Below, piece by piece: positions 25,701-37,700 of a stretch of 64,000 nucleotides of DNA. The DNA is from Campylorhamphus procurvoides (Eukaryota > Chordata > Aves > Passeriformes > Dendrocolaptidae). The DNA lies in NCBI GenBank assembly GCA_013396655.1, contig WBMV01006603.1, positions 3,481 to 67,480 on the forward strand, written 5' to 3'. The translations under genes were made by a program, and so were the position numbers. Each line of letters begins with the position of its first letter. Position 1 is the stretch's first letter. The notes beneath the pieces were generated by a model. That model saw only the letters and a program-made list of their open reading frames with translations. It was not told where the DNA came from and did not search any database.

Positions 25701-28700
25701 AGGCTTCCCCTGTGGAAGGGAAGCCAGGCAGTCCAAAAGACAGTACCTAATCTTAAAAAATGAAAAGGATGTAAGTCTGTGGTTCTGTGTGGCTGCAGAT
25801 GCATTTACACTAATCGGTACAAACTCAGTATTGTTGTGTACAGCGAAGGATCTCCATTCCTTCCAAACTCATTACAATAAGTGTAACACTACTACTGTAC
25901 TCCACAGGCATAATATGATTTCACAACAGTTCCATTCTGGAATAACTCAGTTGACTTGCGTGGCATTGCTCAGACTTACACTGCTATTAGATTAGAATCA
26001 GGCCAAATATTCTGAGAGAGTCAGCAAGCAGTGCTGGCTTCATCAAGCTAAGGGAACACAGACTATAGTAATTTTGAAGAGAAGTAATAACAGATGAATC
26101 AATTCTCCCCAAGCAGAACAAAAATGTCAGTGTCCAAACTGTGCTATGTGATCATAGGAGAACAAACCAGCAAAGGATGGATACAATACTCCATCCATTC
26201 TTCTTTGCCTCCTAAAGTCTTGAAAAAGTAGATTGGCTTTGACATTGGCCATCTGTAGTATTAAGACATCTTATCACCACAACAGGCTGCTATTAAAAAA
26301 AAAAAAAAAGCCTTTTTTGGAGTCAATCCCAGTGGATAAATCCATTCTAAACCACAGCTTAACTCTGGCTGTACCCACACAGAGAACTAAAACTGTTTTG
26401 GCTGGCCAAGATGGCTAGCAGATCCATAGCAGTTCCCTCCACTGGGCTCCCACTTAGAGTAAGAGCATGGATGAGGGTCACACTTTCAGCAGAATCTGCC
26501 CTTTTTGATGGCATCAGAACTGTGCTCAGTCACAGCCAGGCCTGCATGCTGTGTCAGCTTATGGCCAGTCTCACAGCTCTGCTGCTTGGATGTGGAGACC
26601 CCTCTCATTTCTGTTACGGCCACTTTCTTCTAGCCCTTAAAATTTCTCAGCAGTCACAAGAGCTTTCTGTCTTCACCATCCAAACCAGATTGGTCCTTAA
26701 GGGGACAGCTGCAGCCATGTGAAAATTACATGGAGCAGAGATGGCACGAAAAGCCAGATTTCAAGGCATATATTTAAAAGTGGCAGAAACAAAAAAACAT
26801 GGTCAGCCTATCTCATGTTCTTACTCATACACTTACTTCAGCAATCTCTGTTGGTAACTTAACAAGCGCTAAAATGCCTGCATGCCATGTTTGGCTTGGA
26901 AACCAGGTACAGTGCTCACTGAAGTTTACGGTTTTCGTGTTTAGAGAAAAACACCCAAAGACAGGTAAATATTGAGGAAGATTTGTTCAAAGGATTACAT
27001 GCAAACACGAGCATATTCTCATATTTAAATCAAACATATGGTTATTACAAGAAAAAATATACATGACAGGGCCAGCTGAGCACCTACATAGGGAGTTGTA
27101 CTCACTATACAGGAAAATGTGCAAGCACTTAAGACACCAGTGGAATCTGGTGCCTGCATTTATAAAATGTAGATCTTCTCATCCCAAAAGTACTGATTGC
27201 TTTCAGGCAAGGGGCAGGGCAGGGAAGGGAAGGGAAGTTCCTATCCCTGATGAGAGAGCAATGTTTTATAAATACTCTGCAATGCTCTGAAACAATGACC
27301 ACAGGGAAAACTAACTGCACAAAGGGGAAAGAAAAGAAAGCACATATTACATTATTTTGGGAAGTTTTTTTTTATCTGGTCACACTAGCAGTGTGTTCTG
27401 GGCTACCTGCACTGCAAGTACAGGTTGCAAGAGAGCAGCAGGGAACTTACCAAGGCAGGGTAGGAAGGGTAGCCACGGCACTTGGCCCACACAAGCTGCA
27501 AGGGCTCCAGCTCAGCCTGACCCTCAAAGGACACCAGGAGAGTCCTGCCTAAGGGACAGGAGGACACAAGGCTTAGGAGGGCTATTACTAGCACAAGGGT
27601 TATGATAACTCAAGAAACCACACTGTCATCTAACCCAGACATGCTGGCCCGCATTGTCTCAGTAGCAATCAGCTAAAACAGATGAATTACTAAAGCATAT
27701 GACAGAACAAAATGGAAAGGCACTTACTGTTTGTGGCCATATGCATTGTGTGGCCAAACAAGATGTGATATGACACACATCTCATCTGCAGTAAGTTTAT
27801 GATAAAATGTAGTGTGCATGGAGCTCCAGCCTGGCCACAGTGAATGTCCAGCCTTCTTTATGCTCTGTCTTTACGGTCATGTTCAGCATTAAGATAAAGC
27901 CACTGTCTCTTAAATCATGGGTCCAAGACTATGCACACATGTAGCTTCACATGAACTCTTCAATATGAAGATTGATTATCTTCAATAATCAAATTGAGTC
28001 ACAGAAATCAAATGGCTATACAAGAGATCGATTTGGTCATAGACACAAAATCTATCAGTTTATGGTCCTAGAAAAGGAGTAATCTTCATTAATGCAAATT
28101 TTATAGCAAGTACTGCTTGCTCTGCAGAAAATGGACAAACATTGGCATTGAAAATTAAATCTAGAAAATGCTGAGTGCAACCCAACTGAGCACCCTGTCA
28201 AGACAGATCTGATGTGGTTCTCCACTACTGCATTCCAGACATATTCTGGGATTAATGAAATTATATTCTAAAACACAGGATTGTCCCACTGAGTCTAATT
28301 CTCACAGTACAAGCCTCACTTTGTAAGCTTATGTCCCAAGAAGACTGCTGAACACACAAGGTCCAGGATAATTATGGTTCTCAGAAAGCCATGAAAAGAG
28401 CCTGCACTTGGGAGCTGCACAAAAGGGCACAAGCATGCCAGTGCATCAAAGCTGAATTCGGATTTCAGCACAGACCTGCAATAAACTGTATCGACACACC
28501 TTAAGAAAGACAAGAATCTTGTCATGTAAGCACTGGACGAATGGTGTAGTGCCTTGGGTAGTATTAGAGGAGTGCGACAATTTTACAAATTTATAGCACA
28601 GTTTGAGAAAGGCAACTTGGTTACAAAGATCTTGCAAGCAATACAAGAGGAAACAGTTATGAAGTCACCTCCAGAGAGACCTCTCTTACAATTACGATTT

Positions 28701-31700
28701 ACTGTTTGTATTGCATCACCACTGAAGAGAACTAGTCCCAAAACAGAAGACAGTGTCAGGCACTTGACACACACCAGCACAACAGCAAGTATCCACACAA
28801 GAAGAACACAGGGCATAGGCAATCTGCAAAGGTGAAAGCAGGAAAAATCTCTTATGCAATAACCTAAATTTGTAACAAAGCAGGTAATAATTCCCAGGCA
28901 GGTCAGCAGACTAATCATATCACCTGGATAGTTTGCGCAGGACTGGTTCCTGGTGTGCTTTGGGATGTGTTCGCCCTGGTCAAGATGGATGCCCCTGTGG
29001 TATGATGGGACCAGAGCAGCGTGTGCTGTGCAGCAATTCTCACCTGAGCCACGGAAATCAGGGTCTCCATTCACACCTTCCAAGAAGGGCATCCGAGAAA
29101 GAGCCGGCTTTCCTCGACTGCGCTTAGGAGGCATCAAACCACTGTTAGAAAGATATGGAAAAGCAGGGCATTAGGAGAAAACATATTATCCTTGAAAACA
29201 AAGACAAGTACACGGATTCCCCAGCTCTGTCCAAAATACTGAAAAATTACTGCATTCATTGACATGAAAACTGAATAATTGAGCAAAATGTGATCTCTTC
29301 TGGTGAAAGTACAGTGGACATCGTCCCAGCTTTCCCATGAGCTATGAAAGAGCCTCACAGAAACCAAGCTGTAAACATGAGAAAGAAACCCAGTAAAGAC
29401 TTCACATGTGAGAGCTGATGCAGTGATGCTTTAGGAGCTTGCACGAGCTATACCAGTTGTGTATAGATTTAAGAGATGACACAGCAGCCCTCCAACACGA
29501 CTCCAATATGCAACTGGACTCTGTCAGCCCATGTCCTTAATGCCCTTTCACCTCATTACTACAGACATTTCGGAAAATGGACTATCTCCACCTCAGGAAA
29601 TAATACTTTCTCATATATTGTAATTATTCTTTTCTTTTACAATTTTCTAATAAACAGACCATTCTGAGCAAATTTGGTGCTCAAAAATAAAGACTGGAGA
29701 AAAAGCAGTAAACAGAACCGTCCCAAAATAGAATAATTGCACAAGTTACCCATGAGCCATCAACTTGAGTGTAATTTCTTGGTTTGGGGGGTGTCACATG
29801 GCTCTAATATAATTTTTGCTATGTGAATTGCTTGCAATTATTGCAATAAGCACTTACATCACAGTTCCCATCTTCACAGTACCTACAGACATCAACTAAT
29901 ATGTCCACACACTCCCCTTATGAATTCACATTTGTGTCCAACATTTACAGATGACAAGCAGAAGGCAATGACATGTTGAAGGTACTGCAAACATCAACTA
30001 AAAACATCTTGTTTCTGTCTGTCCTGGGTGATCTTACCCATCAAGGTCAAATGTGCTCAGCCTGCCACTCAAAACACACACAAACATGATTCTGGCATAA
30101 CAGAGGTTTTACTGTGCAGTGAAAGGGCTGTGAAATAACTTGAATCAGCATCAGGAAGGCTGGACAGATAAATAAGACCAGAAAATTGACATGGTACCCA
30201 TATATGCATACTGCAATTCCCTAAAAGATGTCAGGTGTTTGCTCTAAGTCTGTCCAGACATGTTTGAAGTGCCCAGCTCTACTGTTAAACTTCTGAGAGG
30301 AAGAAAGCAGCCATTCAGTAGGTGGCAGAAGTTCAGTTTTACCTGCAGTGCTGAACTGAAAATTTGAGTTCAAGATTTTTCCAGTTTTGGCTCTCAAGGA
30401 CTGCAAGGCATTCATCAGCAGACAGGATGCATATGCACTGAGAGAGACAAGTGTAACGGATACCCTCTTGCTTAAAAATCAAGCACTGCTTTTGTGACCT
30501 ATAGCTTAAAAGGACAGGTTAGAAACACAGAAGCTTTTTGTCTTTTAGAGTAGATACATAAGTAACAGTTTGGACTGAGTTTGAAATGAAGTCAAAGAAC
30601 AGAAGCAGAGAGATTAATCCAGACACAGGTGTTCCAGGAAACAGTTTTGTATGGAGCACTTACCTGCAGGATTCAAACACCAGTCCAGTGCCCAGGGAAG
30701 AGCTGCACTCGGAGTCAGAGCCATTTTCTGCATGCCTTGCAAAGCCATTAGTCACTCCTGCCAAGGAAACAAATGGGAATGACAGGGAATGACCGCTGAG
30801 AGCACACCCAAGCCCACAGAAGGCACAAGAAGCCTTCCCCCATCCAGGGACTCACCACCCCCAAGTTTTCATGGGCTCACGAAAAGTACAACAGCCATAA
30901 AAAGGGCAAATTCTTGGCAAGGCCACTATTGCTTTTTCTAGCTGTAAATGTGGAATTGCCACAAGGCGTACATTTTTAGGAAACAGCTTGTAATGAAAAT
31001 CCCAAACACACTGACTTGCTTCTGCAGTAACACAGATTCATCATACCACACACTCCCTCCCATGAGGAGAAATCAATTGTGTTTGAAAGGAGCTGGAGCT
31101 GAATCACAAAAGCAGTGCTGCAACTTGGAAAAAAGCCAGTAGTGCTGCTTCAGCAAAGGAGAAACCTCACTGCTTAGTTATCAGTGACTTTCCAGCAGCC
31201 TGTCTTTATTTTCCCTTTTTTTAATGTCAGCCTCTCATTCTGACCTGTGTCCAATGTAAATGACAACTTTCTGGTTTAATTACCGATAGATGATGATGGC
31301 GAGTCCCTCAGCTTTTTGGAGAAGTCATTTGTGTTCCCTTTAACCTGTCCTGGTAAGTCAATCCCCACATTCAACTTTACTCCTACTCTTAATATGCTAG
31401 CAACCTTATGATAGCCAAATAATTTTAAGATAATGTTTGAGGTGCAGGACAAATGAAACCTTACAGATAGAACTGTCCCACAATGGCTGTTCACACAGAA
31501 CAGAAAAGAAGTTATAGTGCTATCACTCAGATGTCTCTTTCCTCTTGTGTCTTTCCAAATTTCTTCTCAGCTGCTTACTGTCATTTGCAGATCTAATTTG
31601 AAAAGGAATCTTCTTGGTATTCCCACTAATTTTATTTCAACTCCAGAACTGAGTGCACAGCTGATGTAAAAGCAATGTGTAACATCTCATCTTACATGGG

Positions 31701-34700
31701 TGCTGTCTTACTCCATCCTGTGCACACTTCCAACCAAATGCATCATTTCTGCAGCAGGAAACTCTTACTTCTAAGAGTGATCAAGCCAACACAAACCCTT
31801 CTGTAAGGGCAGGAATGCCAACACTTCAGCACAGAGTCTCCAGACAGGCCACTCAACAGCTTGCAAGCAGCTGGGCACATTGGCTTGCCCTTTAGAGAAT
31901 GGAAAGCTCTCTCTTACAGCAGCCCTGTAGACCGGCAAAGAGAAGACTCACTTGTGACTCCCCTGGGCTTCATCTTGATACCTTTAAATGTGTAAAATGG
32001 AGGTGACTGGAGTTGAACTAAGATACCAAAACCAATATGTAAAGTCAGTGGAGAAAAGAAGTGCAACTCATTATGTATATGTCTTGTCTGCCCTATTTTA
32101 GAAACATGTGGAAGAGATGCAGCTTTCACCATCTGGTCATGAAGACTATATTTTCCCCTAAGCATAAAGTCAGTTCCAGGTGTGTAGTCTGGATGCACAA
32201 GTTTTTACTCAGCCCTAGGATTTCTACTTCCTCAGCCCCATGTCACAGTTTCCAAGGGTTCAGGAGGAAAAGAAATCCCAAGAAATTACAGACGCACAAT
32301 ATCACATAGGTTGGAAAAGACCTCTGAGATCATCGAGTCCAACATACAACCTAACACCATCATATCAACTAGACTGTGGCAGTAAGTGCCATATGCAGTC
32401 TTTCCTTACCTCTCTGTCCTGCCTGCCTGGGTGACTTTTTTCCACTGCTCTCATTGCAGGTTCTGCTCTGTGGCCGCTTCCGAGCTTGTCGCTCTCCATC
32501 AGGGCAGGAGGGTGAAAGCTGCCCCCTCTGCCTGTGATCCTCCCTGTTCTCCAGGGAGCAGTCCAGACCTCTCTGCAGCTTCACCCCGTTCTTAGCTTTT
32601 TTAAAAAGGACAGATGTTCGTCGGCCCACGCTGCTGAAGGAGGGGCTGGCAGGGGTGTCTGCAGGCGGCAAGGCCAGTCCGTTCAGGCCGTTGTTGGTGA
32701 GCAGGCGCTGGAAGGCTTGGCTCTCCCGCTGGAGAGCCTTCTCGTCAAACAGCTCCCTGTCCGACACCACCCTCTTCTGCAGCTGATTCAAGGACTTACT
32801 TTCACTGATGGGTTTGAGTGTTGGAGGGTCCTGCAGAGAGTCCAGCTCTGAGAAGGAGGGTGCAGGTCCTGTGGGCTCCAGGGTTGGAGGGTGCGGGGCC
32901 TTGGCATCATCTGCTAAAGGAATAAAGAATCTGCCTGAATGTTTTACAAAGAGTTACTCCCAAAACTACCAACAGGCATTTTCATCTTTCACCAGGGCCA
33001 CAGACAGGAGCAACAGCAGGTTTTGTCTGCTGACGTGCACTTTAGAACTGGATTTAAAATGCTGCTGCACTTCTCACCTTTTTCCCCTTCTTCATCCCCT
33101 TCTCTTGGTGTTTTCTCCAGCCCCTCATCCCTCATCACAGTCTCCTCACTGGCCATGGTCTTGTTCTGCTGCTGGGCCAGTTTCTGCCGAATGGAGTTGA
33201 TCTCCCGCCTCAGGAGCCGGATGCGTCGTGTACGTGCACCACTGGACCGCATGGTGCTCACCATGTCTAGCTTTTCCAGCAGCTCCTTCAGCTGGGCCTC
33301 CAAGGAGAGGTGAGCTCGGTTCTCCGGGAGGAGGATGTTATCCACTGCATCAAAAGAGATTGTAACAGCGAAGGGAAGGAGTAAGGTTCCTTGAAGAAGC
33401 ATATGGGACCACGACTGTGCATCACTCCCTTTGATGCTATTCACGAATCAATTGCTTTAGTCTGGGCATTTAGCAAGCATTAACCTTGGAGCTCTGACTT
33501 CCTTCCTTTGGGTAAAAAGCAGATGATTTAACTGGCACTGCTCTTCAGTTCCCATTACTGTCCCAGGGGCTACAGTGAAAGGATATGTGTCTGCACCCCA
33601 GACAGAGCAGCTCACAGTCTAGGTCCTTGTCAGAAACCTACTTTATTGTCAGATTAAATGACAAAATCAGACCACAAACAGAACTGGCCAAAACATAACA
33701 TGTTTGCCATTCCTCTGGCTCTGCTGAAGGGCTGGCATCCACAGGAGCAGGACAGATAGCTGAAAGACTTGCTAGCATACACCAATACAAATGTCATAAT
33801 GACTCTCCATCTGTATCCAAGAGGGCTTCAACATTTAAGAACCAGATGGCAGACTGCAAGCTCTGCATGCTTGGTATAAGTATTCTGTACTTAGTATTCT
33901 GTACTAAGTTTAGCCAAGTCATTCAACCAATGCTTTGGAGCTGCATCTCAAGAGACTTGTGGGAATGGATGGGATCATGTTGGGAATGGAAAGTCTCAGC
34001 TAGAAGAACTGTTTGGGTGCCAGTACCTTGACCCCCCCATCGCTCCCTCCCAGTCCTCAGTGCTCCATCTAACCCAGTTGCTCTACACCTTGCCAATTTA
34101 CAATGAGATATATGAGCTTTACCCAGAGCAAAAAATTCTAGATCCACCTTTGCACTGCTCTTTAAAATAGCGGATTTGTACTACAGTCGTGGCACAAATC
34201 AAAAAGCGGGGGCAGTTAACAAGGCTCCTCCGAGACAGACATGCACTAAGAGAGCTGGAGCTAAGTTGCACCTAGCTCCGAGTGCCCAGCTCACTTGAAA
34301 TCCTGCTCTCTGAGGCTCTAAAAGAATTAGCTATATGCCTAGGTAAACAGATGGATAGAATACTTGCATGCAGAATGATGGCTATGATTTCCATGCAGGC
34401 TGAAAGACACGGTCAGAACAAAAATTATGATCTGCCTAAGAAAAAAAACTTTAATAATTACTCACCATCCTCCCAAGAAAAGCGGTAAAAGTCCCCGGTT
34501 TTGGGTGACTCAGGCAGGTGAATCCCCACACCAATGTCAAAGCCAATGCTTTCAGCCTGCCGCCGTGCATGACGCAATATCGCTCCTCCGAAGTCTCTGA
34601 GCCGGACAGCTGCTCGGTGGAAAATCGTGTCTTTAGCATTATACCTCATGCAGTTGGCAACTATAAGGTTAAAGTCTTCCTCAAACTCATCCAATGTTCG

Positions 34701-37700
34701 GTACAGGTGGGACTCCAGCTTCCGCCTCATGGTGGAAAAATCCATTGGGTTGGAAATGAATTCCAGGTAATCTGGAACCTAAACATATAAAACCTGTACA
34801 ATTACAAAAACCATTTACTAGCCAACTAGAGCGCATCCATCACAAGCACTCTTAATGTCTTTTCCACTGGCAAGGGGCAGCACCAGACGGTCATTTCTGT
34901 GTCACCCAGTCAGGGCAGACATGCCCTCACTCTGCAAAACATTACTCGTCCAAGATGTGCTAAAGCTTATATAAAATTGCCCTTTTTTGGCCCGGAAGGA
35001 TACCCACATCATGAGTCCTTTTTGAGATATTCTTTAGTCCACCAGCAGCTTGGGACAAGGTGGTTTGTGCTTCTAGGGGTATGACAGCACATGACCCTCT
35101 GCCCAGCAATACCTCATCTACAACCCATTAGACACCTCTAGGAAAGAAACTTGCCTCACTCAGGTTAACAGGCTCTGTGAAGATCTGGGCAGCATCCTTC
35201 TCCTGCAGCAGATCCAGCGTGGTGCGCAGAAGGACATTGAAAGGGGTCAGCTGTAGCTCCATAGCAGCCTGCTGAACCTTGACCTGGGAATGGGAAAACT
35301 GCTGTAGAACTTCTGGAAAACATGTTGTGCTCTCTGTGTGCAGGATGTACATTTACAGAAAGCAATTTGCAGAGTCCAACTGCACAGTCTAATCCTTTGA
35401 TATATGGGGAACTCCTATTTATTCAAACTCATCAAATCAAAACAAGAGGAAACCCCAGAAAATTAAAAGATACTACAACTAAAGATGAATACAGGCAGAG
35501 GCTTTTCATGCCTGGTAAATTATCCTGTAGAACTCCCTATCTCAAGATATTATTATTATGCCAATTAGCAACATTTCACTAAAGTTAAAAGTATGCAGGC
35601 ATTTACATGAACAATAACATCCATAATTAGACTAATAATTAGAGCATAAACAAAGTTTTAAGATATAAGTTCTCAGACTTCAAGGCAGAAGCCAAACAAC
35701 AACAGTGGTCACATGTCTGCAAATTCCTAATACAGATTCTTATATCCCTTATGAAGTCTCTAATACTGTTTGACTTCAAGCAAACAAGTGGTAGCACTGA
35801 AAATCTACTTAAGGAAGACTGGAACACTGCTGCACAGTGCAAACCTATGACTGACACAGGGAAAGACAGTTCTGTGCACCCAACAGTCAAGACTCTAGGA
35901 GAAGAGGAAAAAGCTCAAGAAAAACTCTTGTTTTCCTCCTCTGCCTCCTGCAGCACAGAGGGCTTGCATGGGACTGAAGTTAAGTGCAGCAACTCTACAG
36001 CCAAAACAACGCACCTGCTCCCTTTTGAGTTTTTCCCTCTTACGGATCAGCTCAATGAGCAGTCGAGCCCGCTCCAAGTCATGCCTCAGTTTTTGCCAGT
36101 ACTTCAGCTCTTCCTTCACTGCACTGGTCTTCTCATCCTGCTCCTTCTGTAAGATATAGCAGTGAGGTGAGAAACAAACTGGCTTCCTGTGTTTCCTTCT
36201 TTTTCTAGGTATCCTCAGTGAATTACTCTCCTCTTCCTCCTGTTCACTCATCTCTGGTTCAGACTATGTCCCCTCTTTTCTACAGTATTTAGGTGTAAGA
36301 AACACAGCACCAGCCTTTCTCCATTTCCCATTATCTGTGAAGTTAGCCTAAGTTATACTGCAGCTACACTCTGGGAACATACTTCAGTGCATCTTCATTT
36401 ACACCCTCCCTGCTTTTAAATCCAAGTTTATTACAGAGGCTGGAAATTTTTCTGTTGGCTGCTGTGCACTGAGGCAGCAGCCCAAAGCATTTACAATATA
36501 AAGGCAAGGCATCCAAAAGCAGGGGAGAAAAGAGCTATTATTATCCTCTTTGTAACCAATAAGAAATAGAGCCACGGAAAGACATTTGCCAAAATCCACA
36601 GGAACAGCCAACACTGGGAGATGAGCTCACACCTTCTAAGAGACAGTTCAGTAGCTTCACAACACAATCAGCTTTCCTCTCCTAGATCTGTAGCTTTCCT
36701 AATGGTCCACATAATATACCTAAAGTGCATAGACTTTCACATGATTGCCAAGAGGACAATTGCTTCATAAGATCTTCATGGTTTATATTAATAGGATATT
36801 TATTTTTAAGAACTTACTTGTGGTAAATTGCCAATGTAATACACCAAGGAAATGCTGCACTTTCCCAAGCTCCACAATGATAAGGGGGAAGTAATTTTTT
36901 TATTTATTACCCAGAGCAGTCTTCTTGCAAACCAAAAGTCTATAAATTCCTCTAACTATAGTAAAAATATACATGCACATTGTATACAATACCTACTGAT
37001 AGGCTATGTTAGAGTCTGATTGCTTCATTGCTTCACCAACTACTTCTCATGCCAAATGCAGTGCTGCCTCATAGCATCAAGATTGAGTGACTCTAGACAC
37101 CAGTCCAAAAGAGGAAGCAAATGAGTCCAGAGCTGAGGATTATGTCTAAACTTTCATGTGAATGTCCACGGGACAGACAGAAACTGAAGCTGTAGGAAGA
37201 ATGACCCAAACTGAAATTTGGCCAGAACTCTGGAGCTAACACCCATCTTCTTTAACCACTTGTGAGTAACATGGTTTTATAATTCATCTACAAGATCAGT
37301 CCACCAAGGGCCCATCGCACCCTTGCACAGTCCTGGGTCTCCTGACTCAAAGGGAAAACTCCCACCTGCTGTCTCATCAACACAAATTTTAGTGGCATGA
37401 TGGATATCCCAATATACTAACTCAGTTCTTCAGGCATGACTAGCATACCAAGAGGAGACCAGAAGAGACTTAAATTGAGCCTCTGATCCTTTCACCCTCA
37501 ATGCTCTTTCCAGCCATGTGTCAAGCATGTTTACCCCTGGAATGCAAGCTCTCCATCCTCCCATGGGCGTTCGGCTAGGGACCAGTACCTGCTCTGTGTT
37601 CCGTTGGGACTGGAGGTGCGAGTGCAGGCGCCGGATCAGGGGCACCCCATTCCTTGCCTGCCGCTTCAGCAGCCAGTAGTTGTGGAGCCTCTGCATGAAC

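Noticed and set aside
28583..29043. Continuation of the BRPF3 exon 9 frame
   Set aside because: It lies past a clear GTGAGA donor, and the phase requires a jump to the PWWP exon at 27548.
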